A stretch of DNA of 19,433 bases. Source: an uncultured Bacilli bacterium. GTDB lineage: Bacteria; Bacillota_I; Bacilli_A; RF39; UBA660. How positions within the stretch are numbered: the first letter of the stretch is position 1; every line of letters starts with the position of its first letter. The stretch covers positions 1-19,433 of the forward strand of contig CANQRJ010000014.1 of assembly GCA_947626215.1 (NCBI GenBank). Direction: 5' to 3'. Shown here in pieces: positions 1 to 7,067 of this stretch. The notes beneath the pieces are model-generated. The model was not told where the DNA came from and did no database searches. It worked only from the letters and a program-made list of their open reading frames with translations. The translations under genes and the position numbers were made by a program.

Positions 1-100
1 ATTTCTTTACTTATTCACATGAAAAAAAGATAGTTTTTACTTTTTCTATCTTTTTATGTCTGAATAGTTACTAAAATTTCATCGATTAGACCGAATGTTA
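1..100. other. Origin-side intergenic edge with one DnaA-box-like site and a long hairpin
   Basis: No gene is visible. TTATTCACA at 11-19 matches the relaxed DnaA-box consensus TTATNCACA. An inverted repeat pairs 24-33 with 46-55 (a 10-bp stem around 34-45), extended by ACAT 17-20 with ATGT 56-59 past a small bulge. In Bacillota the rpmH gene usually faces away from dnaA across oriC, so this could be the rim of the origin. One box is not enough to call an origin, and the window ends here. Confidence 0.3.
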
Positions 101-130
101 TTGACTTTTCTTTCATTTTAATATTATAAT
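101..130 (+). promoter_or_regulatory. rpmH promoter
   Basis: TTGACT at 101-106 and a perfect TATAAT at 125-130 with an 18-nt spacer. The ribosome binding site AGGAGGG at 148-154 and the rpmH start at 160 follow at normal distances. Confidence 0.85.
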
Positions 131-159
131 AAAAGGGCTATTTAAAAAGGAGGGATACC

Positions 160-288
160 ATGCAAGTAGGAACTTATCAACCAAATAAAAGAAAAAGAGC
201 AAAAACTCATGGATTTTTTTCACGTAAGAAATCAAACGTTATGAAGAAAAGAAGAAATAAAGGTCGCAAAGTATTGTGTCATAAATAA
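160..288 (+). CDS. rpmH: 50S ribosomal protein L34
   Basis: This 42-residue basic protein is L34, a small component of the large ribosomal subunit. The family core is clear: TYQPNKRKRAKTHGF at residues 5-19, then a Lys/Arg-rich stretch and GRKVL at 35-39. The start at 160 is fixed by AGGAGGG five bases upstream and a strong promoter. The ends are slightly unusual: it begins MQVG where most homologs have MKR before TYQP, and finishes VLCHK where the common ending is VLSA or similar. It is followed by a hairpin terminator and then rnpA, the standard order next to the origin. Identification is near certain. Confidence 0.95.
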   Translation: MQVGTYQPNKRKRAKTHGFFSRKKSNVMKKRRNKGRKVLCHK

Positions 289-316
289 TCCACATTTTTT
301 ATGTGGAATTTTTTTT
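289..316 (+). terminator. Intrinsic terminator between rpmH and rnpA
   Basis: The stem TCCACAT 289-295 pairs with ATGTGGA 301-307 around a five-T loop, followed by eight T at 309-316. No separate promoter is obvious before rnpA. This is therefore probably an attenuator that lets a fraction of rpmH transcripts continue, so that L34 is made in excess over RnpA. Confidence 0.8.
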
Positions 317-333
317 GAAAAGAGGAAACGAAA

Positions 334-663
334 ATGAAAAAAAAGGAAATGATAAAATCTCATGAAGAATTTACCGAGATGATTCAACATGAACATTTTA
401 TCAAAAATAAAAATTTCACTTTATATATAAGGAAAGGAAAATATAAGTTTCCTCACTTTGGAATTGCCGTTTCCAAAAAACTGGGAAATGCCGTCCATCG
501 AAATAAATTAAAAAGACAAATGAGAGTAATTTTAGACGAATGGAAAAAAACATTGAATGAAAACAAAGATTATATTATAATAATGAAAGAAAACGCCAAG
601 AATTTATCGTTTAATGAATTAAAATCAAGTTTTCTAGACCTTGTAGAGGAGAGAGAAAAATGA
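334..663 (+). CDS. rnpA: Ribonuclease P protein component
   Basis: This 109-residue protein is the protein subunit of RNase P, which binds the catalytic RNA and helps remove 5' leaders from pre-tRNAs. The signature RNKLKRQMR lies at residues 56-64 (family motif RN.xKR..R), preceded by the FGIAVSKKLGNAV strand-helix segment at 42-54. Length is typical. The start at 334 has AGAGGA seven bases upstream. The stop overlaps the yidC start (ATGA at 660-663), implying translational coupling. It sits in the universal rpmH-rnpA-yidC order. Confidence 0.95.
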   Translation: MKKKEMIKSHEEFTEMIQHEHFIKNKNFTLYIRKGKYKFPHFGIAVSKKLGNAVHRNKLKRQMRVILDEWKKTLNENKDYIIIMKENAKNLSFNELKSSFLDLVEEREK

Positions 664-1670
664 AACACAAAACAAAAATATTAGCAGTAATCCTTATTCT
701 TTTAATCTCGCTTACCAGTGGATGTGGAGCCGATGATTATTTAAAAGATGAAAATGGAAACATATTAACAAATCAAGAAACAGGACAAAGTGTAAGAAAA
801 GATATATTATGTAAACCAGAAGAAAATACAGAGTTATATAATATTTATGAAAATCATAAAGAAGAGTTACAAACAAATTTTGATGAGTTACCAACATGTA
901 AAGATTTTAATCTCGGTTCAAACAATTACAATGGATTATGGGAAGCATTTCTTGTAAGGCCACTTGCCTTAATTATTTTAAAAACAGGTTACTTAGTTAA
1001 TAACTTTGGAATAGCCGTCATGGCAGTGGGTTTATTAATTCGTTTAATTCTATTACCACTCGCGATAAAAAATATGAAAATGACAACTAATATGCAAAAA
1101 GCTCAACCAGAAATAGAGAGAATCGAACGGAAATATGCCGGAAAAACAGATTCAGAATCTATGATGGCAAAAAGCCAAGAACAAATGCTAGTTTATCAAA
1201 AATATAAAATTAATCCTGTGTCGGGTTGTATAGTAGGCTTAATTCAAATTCCTTTATTCTTTGCGTTCTTAGATGCCATAAATAAAGTGCCGGCCATTTT
1301 TGAAGGAAGTCTATTCGGAATGCATTTAGGAATGACTCCTTGGAAAGGATTATCGGAAGGCCAATATATCTACATCGTTTTAATATTCTTAATTGTCGCG
1401 ACAACTTATATTTCTTTCAAAAATTCAATGAAAACTTCTCAAAATAATGAAATGATGAAACAAATGAATTTTATGTTTATGTTTATGATCATTAGTATTT
1501 CCATCGCATCATTTAATTTACCAACCGCGATAGCATTTTACTGGATTATCACCAATGGCTTTGCCGTTGTTCAAAATTTCATCATAAAAAAAGCAACAGA
1601 AGAACATCCAAAAAAAGGTAAAAAAGTCTTTGATATAAAGATAAAAGAGAAAAAGAAAAGAAAGAAGTGA
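660..1670 (+). CDS. yidC: Membrane protein insertase YidC/OxaA (SpoIIIJ-type lipoprotein)
   Basis: This 336-residue YidC/Oxa1-family insertase places proteins into the cytoplasmic membrane, alone or with SecYEG. The N-terminus is a lipoprotein signal: a hydrophobic stretch at 7-19 and lipobox TSGC ending at Cys22. A short extracytoplasmic segment follows (about 23-95). The five-helix core begins near residue 100 and includes Arg128 in the first core helix (GLLIRLILLP), the position of the conserved hydrophilic-groove arginine. The INPVSGC segment at 185-190 precedes LIQIP, another family landmark. The C-terminal tail is Lys-rich, as expected for ribosome contact. The gene overlaps rnpA by four bases and is followed closely by jag, its usual partner. 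Confidence 0.95.
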   Translation: MKHKTKILAVILILLISLTSGCGADDYLKDENGNILTNQETGQSVRKDILCKPEENTELYNIYENHKEELQTNFDELPTCKDFNLGSNNYNGLWEAFLVRPLALIILKTGYLVNNFGIAVMAVGLLIRLILLPLAIKNMKMTTNMQKAQPEIERIERKYAGKTDSESMMAKSQEQMLVYQKYKINPVSGCIVGLIQIPLFFAFLDAINKVPAIFEGSLFGMHLGMTPWKGLSEGQYIYIVLIFLIVATTYISFKNSMKTSQNNEMMKQMNFMFMFMIISISIASFNLPTAIAFYWIITNGFAVVQNFIIKKATEEHPKKGKKVFDIKIKEKKKRKK

Positions 1671-1676
1671 GTAAAA

Positions 1677-2273
1677 ATGGTAGTAACAGAGGGAAAAACA
1701 TTATTGGAGGCAATAGAAAATGCCAAAAATGAATTAAAAACAGAAAATATTATTTATACAAAAGAAGAAGTGAAAAAAGGTGGAATATTTAAGTCCACAG
1801 TTTATAAAGTAAACGCCATTTCTCATCAAGAATTACTAAAAGAAATAAAAGAATATCTAGAAGAAATTACAAAATCACTTGGATTAGAAGTTCAATTTGA
1901 AACAAGTATTAGAGAAGACACATTTACAATTACAATGTTTTCTGATAACAATGCAATTTTAATAGGAAAAAATGGTCAAACTTTAAAAGCTTTAGAAACC
2001 TTATGTCGTGCTAAAGTGAGCGCAGACTGGAAAATCAATGTAAAAATTATATTAGATGTTGAAAACTACAAAGAAAAAAGAGTAGAGGCTTTAGAAAGAT
2101 TAGCTATAAAAACGGCAAAAGAAGTTCGAGCAACAAAAATTGATGTAGCATTAGAAAATATGAATTCCTATGAAAGAAGAATCATTCACAATAAATTAAC
2201 GAACTTTAAAGGTGTAACTACAAAAAGTGAAGGAGAAGAACCAAATAGACATATTGTCATAAAAGCAGAATAA
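1677..2273 (+). CDS. jag: Jag/KhpB RNA-binding protein (Jag-N, KH, R3H)
   Basis: This 198-residue protein is Jag (KhpB/EloR), an RNA-binding protein tied to cell elongation and division in Gram-positives. The Jag-N domain covers about residues 1-50 (GKTLLEAIENAKNEL, then KKGGIFKS). A KH domain with the IGKNGQT GxxG loop lies near 94-100, and an R3H domain with YERRIIH follows near 165-171. It begins six bases after the yidC stop and closes the rpmH-rnpA-yidC-jag unit; a terminator follows. Small size and domain order match the family. I see no sporulation context, so a vegetative role is likelier. Confidence 0.93.
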   Translation: MVVTEGKTLLEAIENAKNELKTENIIYTKEEVKKGGIFKSTVYKVNAISHQELLKEIKEYLEEITKSLGLEVQFETSIREDTFTITMFSDNNAILIGKNGQTLKALETLCRAKVSADWKINVKIILDVENYKEKRVEALERLAIKTAKEVRATKIDVALENMNSYERRIIHNKLTNFKGVTTKSEGEEPNRHIVIKAE

Positions 2274-2287
2274 AGTTCTTTAAATAT

Positions 2288-2321
2288 GGTTTATCAAAAT
2301 ATTTTGGTAACACCTTTTTTT
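2288..2321 (+). terminator. Intrinsic terminator after jag
   Basis: The 5' arm 2288-2299 pairs with 2302-2314 in a 12-pair stem with one bulged C and one G.T pair, followed by seven T at 2315-2321. It ends the rpmH-to-jag transcription unit. Confidence 0.7.
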
Positions 2322-2376
2322 ATGGATAAGAAAAAATCTCCTGACTTTGGAAACACGACCCCTATCGAACATAAAT
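2322..2376. other. Unexplained stretch between the jag terminator and the next promoter
   Basis: This short piece is richer in G+C than its surroundings (around 2340-2368). It can be read as an open frame on the plus strand, ATG 2322 to TGA 2399 (25 codons), beginning right at the end of the terminator T-run with no ribosome binding site. A 30-codon frame is also open on the minus strand. Neither has supporting signals, so I do not call a gene. A small RNA or a decayed gene would be alternatives. Confidence 0.25.
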
Positions 2377-2405
2377 TTGACATCAATTTAAATCTATGAT
2401 AAGAT
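2377..2405 (+). promoter_or_regulatory. Promoter of the small ORF at 2457
   Basis: A perfect TTGACA at 2377-2382 and TAAGAT at 2400-2405 with a 17-nt spacer. The better-looking TATGAT at 2395-2400 would leave only 12 nt. The downstream ribosome binding site AAGGAGGG is at 2444-2451. Confidence 0.65.
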
Positions 2406-2456
2406 ATGAACCGAACTTTTGAAGGGGAATATTAAAAAATTGTAAGGAGGGAGTAT

Positions 2457-2741
2457 ATGACACCAGATGATTTTCCTTATATAGAAGAATTAAAAAATAA
2501 TTGTTTTATTCAAGAAGCTTATTTTATAAAGTTAGTAAAATATGAACATAAAGACATCATAAAATCATGCCAAATCGCTTTTCAATTAGAAAAAGATGAG
2601 GCAATTAAAAAATTACAAATGATGAACTTAAATATTATCTTATCTGATAGTTATGAACAAGGAATCAATATGACATTAAAATTAATTCAAGAAAAATATG
2701 AAAGAAGTTTACAAAATACATTAAATACTCTAAAAAGGTAA
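2457..2741 (+). CDS. Hypothetical 94-residue helical protein
   Basis: I do not recognise this family. The protein is 94 residues, soluble-looking, with no signal or membrane segment. It is rich in Lys, Glu, Ile and Leu in helix-forming patterns, and has two Cys (residues 16 and 38). The C-terminal third (QGINMTLKLIQEKYERSLQ) looks like an amphipathic helix. It is very probably real: the ribosome binding site AAGGAGGG is near-perfect with five-base spacing, and a TTGACA promoter precedes it. It stands alone between the jag terminator and the separate mnmE promoter, inside an otherwise universal gene cluster. Confidence 0.8.
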   Translation: MTPDDFPYIEELKNNCFIQEAYFIKLVKYEHKDIIKSCQIAFQLEKDEAIKKLQMMNLNIILSDSYEQGINMTLKLIQEKYERSLQNTLNTLKR

Positions 2742-2763
2742 GAATGTATTTTTTTCTATATTG

Positions 2764-2772
2764 TGGTATAAT
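2764..2772 (+). promoter_or_regulatory. mnmE extended -10 promoter
   Basis: TGG followed by a perfect TATAAT at 2767-2772 forms an extended -10 element. The -35 region (about 2744-2749) is poor, which extended -10 promoters tolerate. It lies 23 bases upstream of the mnmE start. Confidence 0.65.
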
Positions 2773-2795
2773 ACCATGCGAAAGGAAGTGAGTTT

Positions 2796-4145
2796 GTGGA
2801 AAGAACTATAGCAAGTATATCAACGAATCATCTAGGATCACATGCAATAAACATTGTAAGAATATCAGGAGAAAACGCAATAGAAATTGTAAGTCAAATA
2901 TTTTCCAATAAGAAATTTAAAACCGCACCAAGTCACACCATCCATTATGGCTTTATTAAAGACAATGAAGAAATCATAGACGAAGTCCTAGTGATGCTTA
3001 TGCGTGCACCAAAAACTTACACCAAAGAAGATATGGTAGAAATTAATTGTCATGGAGGGTATCAAACTACTACAAAAATACTAGAATTACTTTTACAACA
3101 TGGAGCGTCTCTAGCAGAACCAGGAGAATTTACAAAAAATGCGTTTCTAAATGGAAGAATCAATTTAATGGAGGCCGAAAGTGTAAGTGACTTACTAAAT
3201 GCTCAAACTGAAATGCAATCAAAAATGGCTCTAAATGGTTTAACTGGAAAAACAACTGAACTTATTTCATCATTAAGAGAAAAAATGGTCTCATTGCTTT
3301 CGAATATCGAAGTAAATATTGATTACCCAGAATACACAGACGAACTTCAAATCACAAAAGAAAATATTACACCTATATTAAGTGAAATCAATGAAACCTT
3401 AACCAAAATTATCGACGAATCCAAAAACGGAAAATTAATCAAAAATGGAATAAAAATCGCGATTGTTGGAAAACCAAATGTAGGAAAAAGCTCTTTATTA
3501 AATGCATTACTTGAAGAAGAAAAAGCCATTGTTACGGATGTAAGTGGCACAACAAGAGATATAGTAGAAGGATCCATCGTATATAATGGAGTAGTTTTTA
3601 ATTTTCTAGATACGGCAGGAATCCGTACATCAAGTGACATAGTGGAGCAAATAGGAATTGAAAAAAGTAAAAAAGTTATGGAAGAATCAGATATCACGGT
3701 TGTAGTGTTAAATCAAAATGAATCTTTAGAAAAAGAAGACTTAGAAATTTTATCAAAAGTAAAAGAAGGACTCATTTTTTTAAATAAAATCGACTTAGAG
3801 AAAAAAATAGGGAATATTCCATCAAAACTTCCTATCATTGAAGGAAGTATCAAAAACAAAATAGGAATAGAAGAATTAAAAGAAAATATCATAAAACAAT
3901 TAGGTTTAAAAGATATAGGAACAAAAGATTTAACGTATTTATCAAATGAAAGACAAATCTCTTTAGCCTTACAAGCAAAAAAAAGTATCGAACATGTAAT
4001 CAAAGAAAATGAAAAAGACATCCCAATCGATATGCTTGCCATCGATATTAAAAGTGCTTGGGAAAACTTAGGAAAAATGATTGGAGAATATTACGAAGAC
4101 GAGCTAATAGACAATATATTTAGCAAATTCTGTCTAGGAAAGTAG
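2796..4145 (+). CDS. mnmE: tRNA modification GTPase MnmE
   Basis: MnmE is the GTPase that, with MnmG, adds the (carboxymethyl)aminomethyl group to uridine 34 of several tRNAs, stabilising wobble decoding. At 449 residues it is of normal length. The N-terminal folate-binding domain covers roughly 1-120, then the helical domain. The inserted G domain has P-loop GKPNVGKSS near 224-232, TTRDIVEG (switch I), DTAG near 271 and NKID near 330. The invariant C-terminal C-x-G-K is present as CLGK at the very end. Translation starts at a GTG, supported by AAGGAAGTG just upstream. It heads an operon with mnmG ten bases downstream. Confidence 0.96.
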   Translation: MERTIASISTNHLGSHAINIVRISGENAIEIVSQIFSNKKFKTAPSHTIHYGFIKDNEEIIDEVLVMLMRAPKTYTKEDMVEINCHGGYQTTTKILELLLQHGASLAEPGEFTKNAFLNGRINLMEAESVSDLLNAQTEMQSKMALNGLTGKTTELISSLREKMVSLLSNIEVNIDYPEYTDELQITKENITPILSEINETLTKIIDESKNGKLIKNGIKIAIVGKPNVGKSSLLNALLEEEKAIVTDVSGTTRDIVEGSIVYNGVVFNFLDTAGIRTSSDIVEQIGIEKSKKVMEESDITVVVLNQNESLEKEDLEILSKVKEGLIFLNKIDLEKKIGNIPSKLPIIEGSIKNKIGIEELKENIIKQLGLKDIGTKDLTYLSNERQISLALQAKKSIEHVIKENEKDIPIDMLAIDIKSAWENLGKMIGEYYEDELIDNIFSKFCLGK

Positions 4146-4155
4146 GTGAAAAAAA

Positions 4156-6018
4156 ATGGACTATGAAGTCATAGTTGTAGGCGGAGGACATGCGGGTATT
4201 GAAGCATCTCACATAGCCGCGTTCAAAGGCCATAAAACATTATTAATAACAGGAAATATAAAAAATATTGGAGATATGCCATGTAATCCATCCATAGGTG
4301 GTTCATCAAAAGGAATCATCGTAAGAGAAATAGATGCCTTAGGGGGACTTATGGGAAGAATTGCAGACATTTCTCATTTCCAAATCAAAATGCTTAATAA
4401 TTCAAAAGGACCTGCCGTACGAAGTTTAAGAGCACAGGCAGATAAAATAACTTACCCAAAAAATATGTTAAAAGAATTACAAAATACAAAAAATCTAACC
4501 ATAAAAGAAGGAATGGTAGAAGACTTAATCATTGAAGACGAAACAGTAAAAGGTGTAATACTAGAAAATGGAGATAAAATCACGGCCGAGAAAGTAATAC
4601 TTACAACAGGAACATATTTAAAATCGAATGTACTAATAGGAAACACCAGTACTGAAAGTGGACCTCATGGAGAAAGAAGAAGTAATAAGTTAAGTGACAA
4701 TTTAAAAAAATATGGATTTACTATTCAAAGATTGAAAACGGGAACTCCTGTAAGAATCAAAGCATCATCTATTGATTTTTCCAAAATGCATGAAGAAGTA
4801 GGAGATGACACTTACTGGACTTTTTCTTGTGATAATGGCCCAAGTTATGATATCAAAAATCAACAAAAATGTTATTTAATATATACGAATCCCAAAACAC
4901 ATAAAATTATTTTAGATAACTTAAATCGCTCGGCTATGTACAGTGGACTTGTAACAGGAATCGGACCAAGATATTGCCCAAGTATTGAAGACAAACTAGT
5001 AAGATTTAAAGATAAAGAAAGACATCAATTATTTTTAGAACCAGAAAGCATGTACTATGATGATTGGTACTTACAAGGTTTTTCAACCTCTATGCCAAAA
5101 GACATTCAAGAACAAATGGTACGAAGTTTAGAAGGATTAGAACATGCCGAGATAACAAAATATGCTTATGCCATCGAATATGATGCCATAAATCCATTAC
5201 AAATCACCCCATCACTAGAAACAAAAGTGATTCATGGATTATACACGGCAGGGCAAATAAATGGAACAAGTGGTTATGAAGAGGCGGCAGGACAAGGACT
5301 TATTGCCGGGATTAATGCAAGTTTAAGTTTAGAAAACAAAAGTCCTCTTATTTTAAAAAGAAATGATGCATACATCGGAGTATTAATAGATGACTTAGTA
5401 ACAAAAGGAACACAAGAACCTTACCGTATGTTAACAAGTCGTGCCGAATTTAGACTTATTTTAAGACATGACAATGCCGATCTAAGACTTCGTGAAATCG
5501 CGCATACCTGTGGAAGTATTACAGAAAAACAATATGAAAATTACTTAAATAGAAAACGAAAAATTGAAGAATGTGAAGAATTTCTAAAAAATACAAAATT
5601 AAAAATAACAGAAGAAGTGAAAAAGAAATTTAAAGAGACAGGTATTTTGGTGCCAAACATTACTGAAAGTTTTTATGACTTATTAAAAAGACCAGAAATC
5701 GATATGGAATTTTTGAGTCAATTTACCGAAATCCCTTTTGAATTTGATATCAAAGAAGAATTAGAAATTCAAATAAAATATGAAGGCTACATTCAAAAAA
5801 CATACAAAGAAGTCGAAAAGATGAAAAAATTAGAAGAAAAACAAATTCCAAAAGATATAGATTATCAAAAAATTAAAAATCTAGCATCTGAGGCAAGACA
5901 AAAATTAGAAAAAGTAAGACCTATTTCCATAGGACAAGCCACCCGCATTAGTGGAGTAAATCCAAGTGACATTGCTATACTAAGTATTTATTTAAAGAAA
6001 GAGTACAATCATGAATAA
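4156..6018 (+). CDS. mnmG: tRNA uridine-5-carboxymethylaminomethyl(34) synthesis enzyme MnmG
   Basis: This is the FAD- and NADH-using partner of MnmE in wobble-uridine modification. At 620 residues it matches the family. The FAD dinucleotide-binding motif GGGHAGIEA lies at residues 9-17, and the conserved CNPSIGG containing a catalytic cysteine at 43-49. Later family landmarks include the GTSGYEEAAGQG region and TSRAEFRLILRHDNADLRL. The C-terminal MnmE-interaction domain is intact (GQATRISGVNPSDIA). The gene follows mnmE by ten bases and overlaps rsmG by eight, so the three are co-transcribed. Confidence 0.97.
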   Translation: MDYEVIVVGGGHAGIEASHIAAFKGHKTLLITGNIKNIGDMPCNPSIGGSSKGIIVREIDALGGLMGRIADISHFQIKMLNNSKGPAVRSLRAQADKITYPKNMLKELQNTKNLTIKEGMVEDLIIEDETVKGVILENGDKITAEKVILTTGTYLKSNVLIGNTSTESGPHGERRSNKLSDNLKKYGFTIQRLKTGTPVRIKASSIDFSKMHEEVGDDTYWTFSCDNGPSYDIKNQQKCYLIYTNPKTHKIILDNLNRSAMYSGLVTGIGPRYCPSIEDKLVRFKDKERHQLFLEPESMYYDDWYLQGFSTSMPKDIQEQMVRSLEGLEHAEITKYAYAIEYDAINPLQITPSLETKVIHGLYTAGQINGTSGYEEAAGQGLIAGINASLSLENKSPLILKRNDAYIGVLIDDLVTKGTQEPYRMLTSRAEFRLILRHDNADLRLREIAHTCGSITEKQYENYLNRKRKIEECEEFLKNTKLKITEEVKKKFKETGILVPNITESFYDLLKRPEIDMEFLSQFTEIPFEFDIKEELEIQIKYEGYIQKTYKEVEKMKKLEEKQIPKDIDYQKIKNLASEARQKLEKVRPISIGQATRISGVNPSDIAILSIYLKKEYNHE

Positions 6019-6712
6019 AGAAGAATTTATAACAGAATGTAAAAATTTAGAAATAGAAATAACAGAAGAAATAGCTAATAAATTGGAAATTTATGCTACC
6101 TTTCTATTAGAATACAATACACATACCAATTTGACGGCAATTAAAACAAAAGAAGAAGTTTACTTAAAACATTTTTATGATTCATTAACACTTACAAAAA
6201 TTGCCAATTTTGAAAATCAAAATATATTAGATATTGGTACAGGTGCAGGATTTCCAGGTTTAGTACTTGCTATTGTTTTTCCAAAATTAAACGTTACATT
6301 ATTAGATTCAAATAATAAAAAAATAACATTTTTAAAAGAATGTATTCAAAAACTAAATTTAAACAATGTAGAAGTAATTTATAGTAGAGCAGAAGACTTT
6401 ACAAAAAATAAAAGAGAATACTATGATTATGTAACATCAAGAGCCGTTGCCGAATTAAGAATTTTATTAGAAATAAGTATTCCTTCCTTAAAAATAAATG
6501 GTTATTTTCTAGGTATGAAAGGAAATGTAGAAGAAGAATTAAAAAGTAGTGCCAATGCTTTAGAAAAATTAAAAAGTAAATTGATTCAAAAAGAAGAATT
6601 AGAGTTACCAAATATGGGAGGACATCGAACACTTTTAAAAATAAAAAAAGAAAGTGTTACAGAAAATATTTACCCAAGAACTTATGACAAAATAAAAAAG
6701 AAACCATTATAA
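6011..6712 (+). CDS. rsmG: 16S rRNA (guanine-N7)-methyltransferase RsmG
   Basis: RsmG (GidB) uses S-adenosylmethionine to methylate N7 of G527 (E. coli numbering) in 16S rRNA. The 233-residue protein has the SAM-binding glycine loop LDIGTGAGFPG at residues 73-83. The family segment VTSRAVAELRILLE follows about 70 residues later, and HTN.LTAI lies near the N-terminus. The start at 6011 lies within the last codons of mnmG, consistent with translational coupling. It is the final gene of the mnmE operon, whose terminator overlaps its stop codon. Confidence 0.96.
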   Translation: MNKEEFITECKNLEIEITEEIANKLEIYATFLLEYNTHTNLTAIKTKEEVYLKHFYDSLTLTKIANFENQNILDIGTGAGFPGLVLAIVFPKLNVTLLDSNNKKITFLKECIQKLNLNNVEVIYSRAEDFTKNKREYYDYVTSRAVAELRILLEISIPSLKINGYFLGMKGNVEEELKSSANALEKLKSKLIQKEELELPNMGGHRTLLKIKKESVTENIYPRTYDKIKKKPL

Positions 6713-6736
6713 AGACTAACATTAAAGTCTTTTTTT
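6711..6736. terminator. Convergent terminator shared by rsmG and the XRE gene
   Basis: AAAGACT 6711-6717 pairs with AGTCTTT 6726-6732 around an eight-base loop. Seven T (6730-6736) follow on the plus strand. The hairpin overlaps the rsmG stop and the last codon of the opposing gene. It is a good terminator on the plus strand and weaker on the minus strand. Confidence 0.75.
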
Positions 6737-6967
6737 AGTTTCCAATAAACTTTTAGAATAAGGTTTTTTTTCATCTGTTCTACAAACTAAATAATCAATA
6801 CTTGTTTGATAAAAATCGGCTAAAATATTCAACTTTTCTAGAGGAATCGTTCTAATTCCAAGTTCATATTTTGAATATTGTTGTTGAGTTGTTTTAATAA
6901 TGTTAGCAACGTCTTTTTGAAGTAAATCCTTATCTTCTCTTATTTCTTTTAAACGATTAATATTCAT
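6722..6967 (-). CDS. XRE/Cro-family helix-turn-helix regulator
   Basis: This 81-residue protein is almost entirely one Cro/CI-type DNA-binding domain. Residues 4-60 carry the typical pattern RLKEIREDK..LQKDVA, TTQQQYSKYELGIRTIP and LNILADFYQTSIDYLV, corresponding to helices 1-5 with the recognition helix near TQQQYSKYE. There is no ligand or dimerisation domain beyond a short Lys-rich tail. The start is supported by GAGGTGA just upstream on the minus strand. It is divergent from the surface protein gene at 7068 across 100 bases, so it may regulate that gene and itself. It is not adjacent to the HipA-like kinase, so I do not pair them as toxin-antitoxin. Confidence 0.88.
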   Translation of the reverse strand: MNINRLKEIREDKDLLQKDVANIIKTTQQQYSKYELGIRTIPLEKLNILADFYQTSIDYLVCRTDEKKPYSKSLLETKKRL

Positions 6968-7012
6968 AAAGTCACCTCTTTATTAATAATCTCATACATC
7001 TAAATAAGTGTA

Positions 7013-7041
7013 TTGACTCTACATTCAAATGGACGTATAAT
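7013..7041 (+). promoter_or_regulatory. Promoter of surface protein paralog 1
   Basis: TTGACT at 7013-7018 and TATAAT at 7036-7041 with an optimal 17-nt spacer containing no homopolymer. AGGTGG at 7055-7060 serves the ATG at 7068. The divergent XRE gene begins 46 bases upstream of the -35 box. Confidence 0.85.
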
Positions 7042-7067
7042 AAAAATAGAGAATAGGTGGACCAAGT

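Noticed and set aside
2377..2400. TTGACA with TATGAT as the promoter pair before 2457.
   Set aside because: The spacer would be 12 nt; the overlapping TAAGAT at 2400-2405 gives 17 nt.
6722..6967. XRE gene as the HipB antitoxin of the HipA-like kinase.
   Set aside because: The two genes are about 11 kb apart and on opposite strands; hipBA pairs are adjacent.
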